Shown one piece after another: positions 22,001-33,539 of a stretch of 64,000 bases of DNA. Position 1 is the first letter of the stretch. Each line of letters starts with the position of its first letter. Location: positions 1,612,001-1,676,000 of the forward strand of contig NC_064672.1 in assembly GCF_023278565.1 (NCBI RefSeq), in the 5' to 3' direction. This stretch comes from Colletotrichum lupini (Eukaryota > Ascomycota > Sordariomycetes > Glomerellales > Glomerellaceae). Under the pieces are notes generated by a model. That model saw nothing but the letters and a program-made list of their open reading frames with translations. It had not been told where the DNA came from and made no database searches. A program made the translations under genes and the position numbers.

Positions 22001-23657
22001 GGCTGTGTTGGTGTTGGTCTTTGCATTGTTCAGACTGGGCAGTCTCCTCAACTACTGGTTCCTCAAAGCTTGGGGTGAAGCGTACAAGCACGAGATATCG
22101 ACAAAGGGAGCGTCCGCCGGCATTGACTTCTCCAAGCTTTTTGCTGGGCTTCCGGATCCAGACACCGATCTGAGGCCCTGGCTGTGGGTGTATCTCGGAA
22201 TCGCAGTCACTCAGGCTGTGATTTACACGTTGTCTGAAGGACTGACCTTACTCATGATCATTACCGCGGCAAGGGATCTCTTCAAGAGGGTCATCAACAA
22301 AGTCGGCCGTGCAACTTTCCGCTTCTACGACGTTACTCCAGTGGGGCGCTTGATGAACCGCCTCGTCTCTGACATTGGAATGATCGACGGCGGCATCATG
22401 AGACCGCTACGCGAAGTTGCTGTTCAGTCCATCACTTGGTTCTCAAGCATGGTCGTCATCGCCTCCGTCACACCACTTTTCCTCCTCTTCTCGGTTGGTA
22501 TGACGCTCTGGTTCGTCTACATCTTTATGCGATTCCTGCCCACTTCTCAGAGTCTACGAAGGCTCGAAATGGTCTCCCTCAGCCCTCTCATGTCTAATTT
22601 TGGTATCTTGCTCGACGGGCTGGCAACCATCCGCGCCTTCAAGGCCCAGCACCACTTCCAGAACATGAACATTGTCGTCACGGATGCCTTCCAGAAGATG
22701 GATCACTTCTACTGGAGTCTTCAAGCCTGGCTCATGTACAGATTCGATGCCCTCTCCGCCATCTGTACCTTTGCTCTCACTCTGCTTGCGCTGTACAAGG
22801 GCCTCTCGCCCGGTTTGACCGCCTTCGTCTTGACGACTGCGTCCGCATTTGTCGAGGCAACACATAACCTCTGCAAGCAATACGGCACCCTGCAGATGGA
22901 CTTTGTCTCAGTCGAGCGCGTGATTGAGCTCCTGGACATTCCCGAAGAGCCTTGCGGCGAACTGACGCCGCCCACGAGCTGGCCTCACCACTCGGACGAC
23001 GTCATCTTTGATAACGTCACTTTGAGGTACGCATCTCACCTGGACCCTTCGATCTCGGAAGCCTCCTTCACTATCCCTGGGGGCTCCACTTGCGCGGTGC
23101 TCGGCAGGACGGGGTCTGGTAAGTCCACCCTGGCCCTCGCCCTCCTCGCGACCATTCACCCTTCCGAAGGCGCCATCCGCGTTGGAAACTACAAGCTGTC
23201 AGACGTAGACGTTCATGTGTGGCGGCAACGCGTCAGCTTCGTCGCGCAAGATCCTGTGCTCTTCCCCGGCACGCTGCGGGACAACCTCGACCCGCTACAC
23301 CAGTACACCGATACCGAGTGCGTGGTCGTCCTCCACCGGGTCCTCGGCGCCGGGTGGGACCTGTACTCCCACGTCGAGGGCGGCGGGAAGAACCTGAGCC
23401 AGGGACAGCGGCAGCTCATCGGGATCGGCCGGGCCGTCCTCCGGAGGAGTCCTATTGTGGTGTTGGACGAGGCTACCGCGTCGATTGATAAGGAGACGGC
23501 GGCTAGGGTGCAGGAGGTGCTGAGGAATGAGTTGACTACGAGCACCGTCATTACGATTGCGCATCGGCTTGAGGCTGTTCAGGATGCAAACTACTTTATC
23601 CGCTTGGACAAGGGGAAGATTGTTGAGCATGGACCGGCGCAGGGGATTCATCAGTAA
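19095..23657 (+). CDS. ABC transporter, ABCC/MRP subfamily, full-length
   Basis: ATP-driven exporter of the multidrug-resistance-associated type, expected in the plasma or vacuolar membrane. Single uninterrupted exon, 1520 aa, the normal length for fungal ABCC proteins. An N-terminal membrane extension (first span about residues 68-90) precedes TMD1-NBD1-TMD2-NBD2. NBD1 has Walker A GKVGSGKT (about 725-732), signature LSGGQRARVA (about 816) and Walker B VLLLDDPLAALD. NBD2 has Walker A GRTGSGKST (about 1335), signature LSQGQRQLIG (about 1432) and Walker B IVVLDEATASID. The NBD1 Walker B ends in DDP rather than DEA, so its catalytic glutamate is replaced by aspartate, a known ABCC asymmetry. 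A strongly acidic Asp/Glu loop (about 414-440) breaks TMD1. Its position beside a P450 and a C6 regulator fits export of a metabolite or xenobiotic, but the substrate is unknown. Confidence 0.95.
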   Translation: MSSFADLDGGGGLPSSGLPYYSYVAFQDVLAGPSHLHSPSYAKFQAENATTAKILTTAQLFNASRVMDITNIVRASVAVVLLFLVLLRPLLRRRPAWCSGFAQESSYGDTTHSSLKKAWTFWTVYLFAVTLAGLVQGVSSTLAQPRRVFDLLDLVPWIVAALITAMDRPTKTPKTLLFLYLTILSCGVVSTAFSYRLHRLVHTLILADPVISMAGIIGIVAMPMRDPSLGDSDIARAEPTDQLRSPEDNLSLWRFMTVSWMAPMISKGYEKQLHNEDVWQLPFDFQHERLHGLFHELRGSMTAKLFSANGLDLIIQSFLGIIECAAALSVPMLLQQLLRAIQSGSKNIEVSILYAIGILAVRLIACQAAVFQLWFSRRCYERSRGEMITTLYAKTLSRKHFGQPAAEKMLNGAQEDGNDESDDDDEDTEVATDDNESGSEPTSRFGKLFGWFRRGRSTNQKYRRVQDQRPSRQPATTGKILNLMRNDVYEVAQRFWEFPALVVKPLQFIFSFFLVWQLLGWSCMFGMLCVLLAQMLNTVFITQLLKKERVRRAATDARLQSTSQFVEGIRHLRWYDWQSKWLDAIMVTRRHELRTRVVTGLWSIAISTLNITSGTLFPVATFFAYTFIAGKTLSVDVAFPALSLFTLLETSFKELPGLITVVLNASIAMGRIEEFMSEPDKDGVFSDHLTNDIKFTKATFAWPGYEQPVLRNLDISFPQGLTVIFGKVGSGKTALLQAILGELDRQIGDVVIPTEPIGYCAQSPWLQHMSIRDNILFSAPFDSVRYTQTLDACALLPDLATFKHGDLSDMGENGIGLSGGQRARVALARAVYSRSRVLLLDDPLAALDHNTAESIVKKLLQGPLVEGRTVVLVTHRVDLCLHLAGQMVEVVDGTARVLNSEEASAEVAKFLLEDEDPAAHQDEHEHTLDETQQDAAIPSKFIEEEHRAHGGVMLSVYWTYIKAGKLKWWAVLVLVFALFRLGSLLNYWFLKAWGEAYKHEISTKGASAGIDFSKLFAGLPDPDTDLRPWLWVYLGIAVTQAVIYTLSEGLTLLMIITAARDLFKRVINKVGRATFRFYDVTPVGRLMNRLVSDIGMIDGGIMRPLREVAVQSITWFSSMVVIASVTPLFLLFSVGMTLWFVYIFMRFLPTSQSLRRLEMVSLSPLMSNFGILLDGLATIRAFKAQHHFQNMNIVVTDAFQKMDHFYWSLQAWLMYRFDALSAICTFALTLLALYKGLSPGLTAFVLTTASAFVEATHNLCKQYGTLQMDFVSVERVIELLDIPEEPCGELTPPTSWPHHSDDVIFDNVTLRYASHLDPSISEASFTIPGGSTCAVLGRTGSGKSTLALALLATIHPSEGAIRVGNYKLSDVDVHVWRQRVSFVAQDPVLFPGTLRDNLDPLHQYTDTECVVVLHRVLGAGWDLYSHVEGGGKNLSQGQRQLIGIGRAVLRRSPIVVLDEATASIDKETAARVQEVLRNELTTSTVITIAHRLEAVQDANYFIRLDKGKIVEHGPAQGIHQ

Positions 23658-24942
23658 GGAGTTGGTAGTTTTTCTGCATTTTGTTTTCTGGTTGTTGTTT
23701 GTCCGGTACCATACTATAAAAGCTTCTATTGTCCCTGTTGTGGTTCGGGCTTTAGAGTACGTTTGAGAAGAAATGGCCACAATCCATGAGTCTAAATGAG
23801 TCCCCATGAGTCCAAAAACTGTCGACTTCGGTCTCGGGTTATAGAAAGCTCGCGATTGTAATGGTGATTAAGCCAGGTCTCATGTTTGCAGAGTATCTAC
23901 GAAGTCGGGGCTTGGCTCAGCAACAGACGGTTGTATCGGCTCGAGGCTTTAGTCTTGAGGCCCCATAAGGCTTGGAAGAATACGACATTGAGGCTTGTGA
24001 GAGTCTGAGTGGACTGACTTGAATAACGCATTGCGGTATAGCCATCGCCCCCCATAAACTCCAGACGTGATCTGTGCAGGACACCCCTGCCATCCCATGT
24101 GTCAAAGTGATGAACCAGTCGGGTCCTCCCGAGTGCTGGGTGTGTACGAGGAGCCTTACGACTGGAACAGTCCATTTTGTCCGAACTCCTTCGCGGGTGG
24201 ACTCAAGGAGTTACATGGCCCCCATTTGCCTCTGTGAAAAATGCAGACGAATAGTTGGCATTTTGACACCTTTCACGGAGTCGTCTGTGTTCATTTGAGA
24301 GAGCTGCCGCTTAGCCGACTTAGTCGACGACTCGCCTGGCCATCTCACGATACTATACCACTCCGTATACCACGGGCTTTTAGGTTTTTCTTCGTTTTCG
24401 CTTGCCGCGCGCGCGGCCCCCCGAGTAGGAAATGTCTTGATGAGGCTCTCCCTCCCCCGGCACGGCCGGCCGAAAAGGCCACCGATTGTGGGCGCGGGCT
24501 ACGGGGAGGGCGAAAAGAGCGAAAAACTCTAAACCGGGGTTTGCGAACTTGCGTGAGTCGTGATCCCGGCACCACGCCAGTACGCCTCCTATTTTCAGAC
24601 GCGTTGCTCCGCCACGACTGGATGAATTGCAATTAACTCAATTCCAGCCTTTCGGTTCGCCAAGCGGGGGAAGAGAAGACGACTAGGTATCCGTAGCTAG
24701 GGGAGATGAAAGGAAGTCAAATGGCGATTGTGTATTTAATTACACGATGGTTCCTCTGCCTATTCTAGAATTCTTCTTTTTTCTCCCTCACCCTCATCAA
24801 TCGCTTCGCTTTTGGATTTCCCAAATCGCATCGTCTCTCACTTGAGTCTCTCACTCTTTCGTGTTTGTTTTTCCCACACATTCTTTTTTCTTAACCAGTC
24901 ACCACATTCTTTCTCTGTGATTTAACAAAACAACCCGCCAAA
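23658..24942. other. Intergenic region between ABC transporter and secreted hydrolase
   Basis: 1.3 kb with no supported gene. AT-rich DNA follows the transporter stop. A pyrimidine-rich stretch at about 24770-24930 leads into the hydrolase start and is probably its promoter and leader. A minus-strand open stretch (24175-23897) has no recognisable motif. Confidence 0.45.
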
Positions 24943-25815
24943 ATGCACTTCAACAACGCCCTCATGGCCGCCGTCGCCGTCGCCGGCTCCGTCTCCGGCC
25001 TCGCCGTCCGCCAGACCCCCATCTGGCAGACCCTCCCCGCGACCCCGAACCTCCCCACCCCCATCTCCACGGCCAAGACGGCCATCAACGGCATCCAGAT
25101 GTGGTTCCAGGAGTACAACAAGGCGGCCGGCGGCGTCCCCATCGTCATGGACCACGGCGGCCTTGGCTACTCTGCCTACTTTGGCTCCGTCATCTCCCGC
25201 CTCGTCTCCGCGGGCCACTACGTCATCGCCGTCGACCGCCGCGGCCACGGCCGCACGACGTACAACAAGGACGACGTCTTCACCTACGACCAGATGGCGC
25301 TCGACATCCACGACCTCCTCGCCGGCGCCGGCGTGTCCTCGTACAACGTCGTCGGCTGGTCTGATGGCGGCATCACCACTCTCGCGGCGCTCATCAACTC
25401 CGTCACGGCCAAGCCCATCAACAAGGCCTTCATTTTCGGCGCCTCGGCCAAGCCTGACCAGACCAACGCTACCTTCAGCGACACTGCCATCTTCTCTACT
25501 CTGGTCGCTCGCTGCAGGACCGAGTACGGCACCCTCCAGCCCGGAGCCAACTTCACCGAGTTCGCGACCAAGGTTGCCACCATGGAGGGTACTCTGCCGC
25601 AGTTCACCGATGCTCAGCTTAAGAGCATTCCTGGTGCCAAGGTCATGATTGCCGGCGCTGAGCACGAGGAGGCTGTCAACCGCGATGTCCCCGGCATCTT
25701 GAACAAGGCTATCCCCGGCAGCAAGGTTACCATTCTCACTGGTGTCAGCCACTTTGCGCCCATGCAGGACCCTGACCAGTTCACCAAGGCTGTTACCGAC
25801 TTCTTCAAGGCATAA
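24943..25815 (+). CDS. Secreted alpha/beta-hydrolase
   Basis: Serine hydrolase of the alpha/beta fold, probably secreted. Single exon, 290 aa. Residues 1-18 form a signal peptide (hydrophobic MAAVAVAGSVSG core, likely cleavage after about residue 19). The oxyanion-hole segment DHGGLGYSAYF is at about 70-80; the nucleophile elbow G-W-S-D-G places the catalytic Ser at 140; VSHFAPMQDP supplies His270. The usual acid position reads AGAEHEEA (about 238-244), so Glu rather than Asp probably completes the triad. The start is set by the signal peptide and the strong context CGCCAAAATG. The DRRGHGRT block places it near esterase/haloperoxidase-like families; the substrate is not deducible. It is the last gene before the retrotransposon block. 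Confidence 0.9.
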   Translation: MHFNNALMAAVAVAGSVSGLAVRQTPIWQTLPATPNLPTPISTAKTAINGIQMWFQEYNKAAGGVPIVMDHGGLGYSAYFGSVISRLVSAGHYVIAVDRRGHGRTTYNKDDVFTYDQMALDIHDLLAGAGVSSYNVVGWSDGGITTLAALINSVTAKPINKAFIFGASAKPDQTNATFSDTAIFSTLVARCRTEYGTLQPGANFTEFATKVATMEGTLPQFTDAQLKSIPGAKVMIAGAEHEEAVNRDVPGILNKAIPGSKVTILTGVSHFAPMQDPDQFTKAVTDFFKA

Positions 25816-26120
25816 GGGAAGAGCCTTCCAGCGGTTGTTTGTTTTGATTTTTACCTGTTCTTTTATTTATAGAGAGAAAGTCTCGGGACTTGGGAGGCAT
25901 TTGTGTTGTAAAAAAGCCCATCGGCGTAGCACTGATGAGATAGTTTGAATCCAACGACTGGAAGAACCTTCAATGTCCCAAATATAGGTCTAAATGTGGT
26001 ATGCTGAAGAGATCCAAAATTAAGATATTGAGAAAAAAGCGTAGTCTATTGAAATCTGGCTTCGAACTCGTTTTCCCACTCCATTCTTAAGAATCTGCTC
26101 CGAGCCGATTCAATTGAGAT
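25816..26120. other. Hydrolase 3' flank up to the first LTR
   Basis: 305 bp of ordinary composition, expected to hold the hydrolase 3' untranslated region. CpA and TpG are still common here, so the RIP signature starts sharply at the LTR and has not spread left. Confidence 0.5.
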
Positions 26121-26325
26121 TGTCGGATTAGAAGTCCAATTCGACCGCGGCATATAGCCGACTGCGCAGGGGCTAATTAGGGGCCCTATTTACGATTATC
26201 GTAGCTAGCCTAACTTATAGTTAGAACCTCCTTTTTATACCTATTACGCAGATATTTATATAGTTTAATTAATCTCTTTATTAACTACGGTTCGAACTAA
26301 CTACTTTATAATAGGGATACTAATA
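26121..26325 (+). repeat. 5' LTR of copia copy 1
   Basis: Starts with TGTCGGATTAG, keeping the canonical TG end; the 3' end reads CTAATA. It is the least mutated LTR start of the four. Confidence 0.88.
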
Positions 26326-29300
26326 CTAATTAGTAATTAAATTCTATTATTATAGATTAGTAAGGTATCTTATTACGTAAAAAAAATAACTTCTTAATAC
26401 CGTACGGGATAAGAGATTCGTACTAATTAACTTTATAGAAGTAGACGAAAAAGGAGGCAATTCTTAAATACTATTCGGAATTGAGTAATTATAGCCCTTT
26501 ATTACCTATAAGAGGTTAACGTTTATTATGTTAAAATACGTTAATTAATAGAACTACTTAAGTAACTAGCCTTTTGCCGTTACCCCGAGTAACTTTTTTA
26601 CTAAATAACTTTTCCGTAGCCGGCCCGTAATTAAAAATTAACTAGTTAAATTAAAAAAAGAAAATACTTACGTAATAAATACCTACCTAATTAATTAGCG
26701 TAATAAATAAGCTTAATAATATAATATAAAAGAGTACCGCGCGATTAAAAAAGGGGATTTTTAAACGTAAATATTCTTACTTAGTAGCGAAGGTAACCCT
26801 ATAAGAGCTATTAAACTAAGAGATCTATAGTATATAAAAAAGTCTATTACTACGAGGATTTTATAAGTACGACCTTAAGCCCGTAATTTAAATAACCTCT
26901 TTATAACTCTCTTAACTACCCTCCGGGTATTATTTAAAAATATAATATAGAGGACGGTTTAATAAAGGAGGAGGGGATTTAGAAGTCCTAATAGTATCGA
27001 GTTAAGAATATTATAAATCTCGGAGATTAACCTAAGAAAAAGGTAGCTACCCTAAAATAGTCCTATAACCTCTTATTAGAGTTATTATTAGCCTAAGAAA
27101 AGGCTAAAAGGACGAGGATTTAAGGAGAGAAAAAAGAATCCTCTAAAGGGCTACTAAAGGGCTTCTTTTTATACTAACTCCCGGCGCGAGATTACTAATT
27201 TTAAAAAATTAACTAAGTAATAAAAAGGATTACTAGTAAATAATAATTACCTAACCGTAATTAAGCTACGAAAAAGACTACTTAAAAAATATAAAATAGG
27301 GTACTAAGAGGCCATAAAAAACGAAATCTCTAAAGTATCTAACTCTACCGCGTACGAGTAATAAATAAACATTTTTAATAAGTCCTTAAAATCCACGATC
27401 TTACGAGAAAGAGGGCTTAATTTCGTTAACTATACTTAACGGCCTATATAGTTCTTAATAGCCTATATAGCTCCTTTACGAGCCGCACGGCGTCTACTTT
27501 TAACTATTCTTATAGAATACTACTTTAAAAAAGGTAGGTTAGAAAAAGAAGCTATTTAAAAATTATAAAAAGTACGAGGCTTAGGAGGCTAAAAGTATAC
27601 GGGATAATAAGAATTAATAACTAATAAAGATCTTAAAACTAATTACTATATCTTCTTATAGTAATATAAACGTCTACCGCTACTATTATTAAAAAGAATT
27701 ACTAAAACCTACCTTTTTATACTAAATAAAAAAGAGGATCTTAATAAGTATAATAACTAGCGATCTAAAAGGGTAGTAATAATTATTAAAAATAATAAAA
27801 ACAAAAGTAATAGTAAAATAGTAAGAAGAAGCGAGAATCTCCTAAACCCTAACAAATTTATTAAGTAGTAAAAGTACGGATTTGCTATAACTAGCGCGCA
27901 GATTAAATATATCCCTATTAAAATTAAATACGCTAGCGACTATTAATATAGGTATAAGCTAGAGCACGACCCTTAGTAAGTTAGGATAAAAAAAAAGAGG
28001 ATAAAACCTAATCCTAAATAAAATCCTAATCCCTTATAAGTAAGTAAATATTAACCCGGACTATTAAGGGACGTAAATATATAAAATCGTAAATTAGCCT
28101 AACAGCGAGCAAATTAACGCGGTATTAATCTATTTAACTAAGGTTTATAAAAAAAAGGGGCTATAGGGGTAACCCCTATTCTATAAAATCGTAAATAACC
28201 TTAGCTACTAGCTAGATAAATAGTTCGTAATCGTAAGCTTAGAAATTATAAAAGTAGTTAATAGATTTTTTTATAAGCGAGGGGTATTATTAGCGTAATT
28301 ATAATTATAAGAGCTATATAAAATATTAATAGCGATAATTATAAAGGAGGAATTCGTACTATAGAACTAAGTATAGGTTAATAGAGCGTATAATCGCTTT
28401 AACGAATTTAAAAAAAGGGTAAACGACTTAGATTTCCTCTTTATAATTACTAATAAAAATCTATTATTATAAAAGGATATACCGGGGTAAAATATAATAC
28501 TAAAAGTACGATAATCGATAATTCTATTTATTTTGATTTATAACTCGTTATTATTACTAATACGAAATTCGGTACCGATTGGCTAATAAAAAAAGAGGTA
28601 AACGACTTAAAGTTATTAATAATACGTAGCGACGCAGGGATCGTATATAAATATTAAAAATCTAGTAGTAAATATAAAGTAATTTATAAACCTTAAAAAG
28701 ATCTTCTTAAAAAAGAAATTATACTCTAGGGGGAAGTATAAGGTTTTATAGAAAACCCTAACGATATTTTACGATTATTATAAAAAAGTCAGAATTAGGG
28801 AATACTAATACTATTTAGTAATTAATATCGTACTCATAGGCAAAGCCTCTAATTATTATTACGAAGCGGTATATAATCTTAATCAAAACGACTTTCTTAG
28901 TATAATTAACGTAATCCGAAGCCGCTTCGAGACCTATAATAAGAACCTAGAGCTCCTATTAAAGCTATGAGTAATTTCTTTTATATCTATAGCTAGGATA
29001 ATAGAGGGTAAATCGTAAGTAAAGATCCTTAAAAAGCTTATCGATCGAATTAATAAGCTAATAAAAACCTAACTAAATAAGGGGATAAATAAGTAAAAAG
29101 TTAGATATCTCTATACCGTAGTTTAGCGTATATTAAAAGCAAAAATAACCCTATACTAGGTACCCGAAAACTATAAAACGCTCTATTTAAAACTAAGATT
29201 TAGCTTTAATATTAAAACGAGAATACTATACTAAACCTACCTCTAGGTATATAACGGCCCTTATTAATAATATTAAGTTAATTAAACGTATAATAAAAAA

Positions 29301-32300
29301 AGAAAAGAGGCTAAATATAGTAATCGTTAGTAAGGAGGCCTAGATTTGTTAAATAAGTAGAGATTTAATTTACGGGTAGGGTAATAAAAAAAGTAATATT
29401 ATATTTATAAAAAGGATAGATATTAGTTAAGTAACTACTCTAAAAAAGAGCGTACTAAATCGTATAAATAGTATAAAAAGTTAAGGGTAGTAAATAGTAA
29501 AACTAGCCCTTATTAGTTTAACTAATTCCTTATTATATATAAAAGAAGATCCGGGGGTATAGAACCTAGCGATAATAGCTAAAGTAGCGGCCTAAAGTAT
29601 ATACCCCCTATAAAAGATTTAGAAAATAAGGAAGATCTTACCCCCTATATTAACGAATTAAATTATAATAAAATTAATAATATTAACTACTCTTTTTTTA
29701 CCCCGTTAGCCTCTAAAGGATATACGAGGCTAAATAAATAGAGAGTAATAAAAGCTCTTAATAAGTAGGCTTTTATTTACGGATAGTAAGGGAAGGTCCC
29801 TTAGATAACGAATACGGAGGCGGCTAAAAGGGCAAATTTAATAGGGCTAAAGCCTATTCTCTTAACGATTAAGGAAAAGACGCTATCTTTTTTAATATTT
29901 AAAGAAAAGGAATATAGTACTAAGTATATTTAGGGGCAGCTAGAGGGGTCCTTTTTATACTACCTAGATCCTTTAAATACTAAGCTTATATAAGCATTTT
30001 ACGTAAGCGAAAAGTACGGCTTAGATAATTTTTATAGAATTATCCTAAATACTAGGGTATCGTAATAGTTAACTAAAAAAAAAAGGTAATTCTAAGCGCT
30101 ATAAAAGATTATACTAATAACGCTTAATACGTTAATAGCGGGTATTACGAGGATTAGTTTTAGCTTAAATAAGGAAATTATTACCCTAGGTATAATAGAA
30201 GTAGAGACGTACTTCGGAATAATAACTTTCTATATTTTACCCGTTAATACCCCATTTCTCTTATATTTAAAAGATATAGATTAACTAAGTATTATATTTA
30301 ATAATACGAGGAATAGAATCTCTAGCGGTAAGTACTTTGAAATAGTCGAACGATAATAGGGGTATACGTTTATAAAGCTTACTAATAATACGAAGTTAAT
30401 TAATTATTTAATAAAAAGTAAGCTTAGAAAACTATATTAGAAATTCGGGTACCCGTTAGTTACGAGGCTATATAACCTCTTAAAGTAATTAGGTAATAAT
30501 AATATCGAAATAGGGGCGCTAGAATAGTTAACGAAAGTATATTATTAATACTAAATAAATACGTAGAGCCTACGCAGATTTAAGTTTAAATTACGTAATA
30601 AGTTTAATTTTAACTAAGAAATTGTCGTCGATATTTTTTATTTAAATAGTCGGCTAGTATTATATATAATTAACGTAGCTATATTTTTTTAAGTAGGGTA
30701 ATTCTTTTAGGATTTATAAATAAAAATAGTATAAGTAGCCTTATAAAAAAGCTAAATCGATATATATTAGGGACCGCTAGATGGTATTAGAACCGACGCT
30801 AGTACTAGCTTTAAGTTAGTAAAATTTAAGAATAATACGACGGCTTATAGTATATAGCTAAAGGTCGTACCCGTTAAAGCGTACTGTAGTATTAGAAAGG
30901 TAGAGAGGGTATATTAGTAATTAAAAAGGGCGTTTAGAATTATTAAAAAAGAAAATCCGGATTCTACTAATAACGAATACCTCTAAATAGTACTTAAATA
31001 CTATAACGATACTATGGGGCTTAACGGATTTATATTAACGCTATTAGTATTTAGAGTATATTTAAAAACGACCTTAGCCTTACTACCGTTACTAAGTATA
31101 AGCTAACGAGCCCGAGTAATTAAAAAAGTAATACGGGTACTGCGCGAGGTAAGTATAAAAAAGTAAGTTAACGAGGTAATTACTATATATAATAGGCCCG
31201 ACATAAGGGATAATCTAGATATATTACTAAATTCGGATATATAAGTATAGTGCGAAATTACTTAATAATAGGCTAGGCTATATAAGTTAATTTCTATTAA
31301 CGAGCGCTCTTATATAATTATAAGAGATCGTAATTAGTTACTTAAAATATTAATTATAGTAATCAAACCGTACTATAAGGATCCTAACGAGGTAATTTCT
31401 AACTTATAAAAAAAAAAGAGCTAAGGGAAACTATACAACCTATAGTAGAGGTATAAGAAATTATCCTTAATAAAATCGTCGTAATAATACTAATAAATAA
31501 CGAGGAAAAGGAAATTACTAAAAAGGCACTAATATTACTAGCGAGACGTCGTAAAAAACTACGACAGTAAGCCCTAACGTAGTAATTTATTACTAGCGAC
31601 GAGGTAATTAATACTTTTTATATAATAAAAGAGAAAGCCGATTTTAAGCTAGTAATTAAACTACGTAAAGAAGGCGTAATTATAACTACTAAAAAGCCGT
31701 ATAAGGGATTAGATCTTATTAAAGTAAATACTCTTTACGATCGAGGGGTCTATTAATTTATCCTATACGACCTAAAAAAATATATAAACCTCCGTATATT
31801 TAAATTATAAATAGTTTATAAGATTAAAAAGAAAGGAATACCCTAGCCATACGAGAAGTCTAAATATATAATTTAAGAGTACGGTAACGTTAAAAAGGCG
31901 ACGTTACTTATATAATTACCTACTATATAGTACTATAGCTAACGATTAATAATAGTACTAATAATATCGTTACGAAAAAAGGGATACGAGATTTAGAGCC
32001 GTAATATTACCTAGGCCTATACTTAATCGGCCACAGGGCTCATAAGGAAAATCCTAGCCTATTTACTAAAAGAAATAGCTAATAAGTACCCAGAAGGCAC
32101 GATTATTAAAGTACTTAAGCTACTATATAGGCTCGTAGAATTAGGTACTTATTAGTAAGCTATATACTACGATTTTTATATTAATTAATTATTAATAGTT
32201 ACTTCTATATACGACCCGTGCTTATTAGTTACGGAGTACGAAGGTAACTAATTTAGGATTATTAGAATATAAACTGACGATATATTAAGCCTATCTGATA

Positions 32301-33334
32301 TTAATTTTATAAAGAAGGAGGATAAGGAGCTCTAAAAAACGGGCTTCGTAACGAAGTTAAAAAAGGTCCTTATAATAAATACCCCCTTAGTATTTAATAA
32401 CGGGATTTTTATAATTAAAAGGGAAACTGTCCTTTTTTAATAAAAGGGGTAGGGTAAGAAAATTAACTTTATTAATCTAAACGTAACTGACGTTAAGAAG
32501 CGGTATAAAGCTAAGCTCGCGCGAGGGGTATATATTATAAGTATTTATTAGCCCGAGGTAATTTTTAATTACGCTAGGGTAGCGCAGGCTATAAATTTAA
32601 CTAAATAAAACGTTAAGGTACTTAATAAGTAGCTTAAGTAGTAATAAATAAATCTCGATCGAAGTCTTATTTATTACTTAATTAACTTTATAACTAATAA
32701 GCTTTACGTCTTTATTAATAAATTATTTACGAATAATAACGACCTTATTTCGTAATTAAAGTATATTATTATCCTAACTAACGAGAGTATAGGCGAGAGC
32801 GAATTTATTATATATAGTAATATAATCCACTACTTATTAACTAAAAATAAGCGGGTAATAAGAAGTATATTAGCGTTAGAGGTCTATAATATAGTTAATA
32901 GTATTAACCTCTCCTACGCGATTTTAATAATACTAAAAAAAATTATTAATTAAATTAGCCTTCTACTTATTCTAATAGTTATTTATACTAATTCCTACTC
33001 GCTATACGAATACTTTATTAAATTAGGAACGATAAAGGAAAAGAAGTTTATAATTAATATTATAGCCCTTAAGTAATCGTATAAAAGGCACGAGATACTC
33101 GAGATCCGTTAGATTAATAATAAAGATAACTTTATAAACGCTTTTATAAAAGTAATACTAAATAAGGGATTAGAATAATTCGTAAGTAGTAAAAAAGTTA
33201 TTATATAAATAAAGGGATAGGTTATATAAAAAGAGTAGAGAAAAGGGGGAAAAGGAGACGACTTAATAAACGGGCCCGAGGTCGAATTATACCTCTAACC
33301 GTAGTAGTTAAATTAATAAATAAAAAAAAGTTAG

Positions 33335-33539
33335 TATTAGATTAGAAGTTTAATTTAACTGCGGTATATAGCCGACTACGCAGGGGCTAATTAGGGGCCC
33401 TATTTACGATTATCGTAGCTAGCCTAACTTACGGTTAGAACCTCCTTTTTATACTTATTATGTAAATATTTATATAGTTTAATTAATCTCTTCGTTAACT
33501 ACGGTTCGAACTAACTACCCTATAATAGGGATACTAACA
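33335..33539 (+). repeat. 3' LTR of copia copy 1
   Basis: Starts TATTAGATTAG, which is the 5' LTR start after G-to-A and C-to-T changes, and ends CTAACA, keeping the canonical CA. Length is 205 bp, as for the other three LTRs. Confidence 0.88.

Larger units (their letters stand above)
26121..33539 (+). mobile_element. Ty1/copia-type LTR retrotransposon, complete but RIP-inactivated (copy 1)
   Basis: 7419-bp element bounded by 205-bp direct LTRs (26121-26325 and 33335-33539). CpA and TpG are nearly absent, TpA is in excess and CpG is retained, so every reading frame is broken by stop codons. Despite this, decayed coding order can be followed: a zinc-knuckle-like stretch at about 29370-29430, protease-like region at about 30180-30360, reverse transcriptase (RVT_2, with an AYTQS-like motif at about 32010-32030 and a TDD-like site at about 32270-32285) and an RNase H-like region at about 32990-33180. 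The position of reverse transcriptase and RNase H next to the 3' LTR marks the copia rather than gypsy order. An A-rich polypurine-like tract (33321-33330) precedes the 3' LTR. Flanking 5-mers (GAGAT, TAGAC) do not form a clean target-site duplication. Confidence 0.88.

Noticed and set aside
24922..25752. 276-codon open frame antisense to the secreted hydrolase
   Set aside because: Repetitive Gly/Asp/Val composition from antisense codons; no motif.
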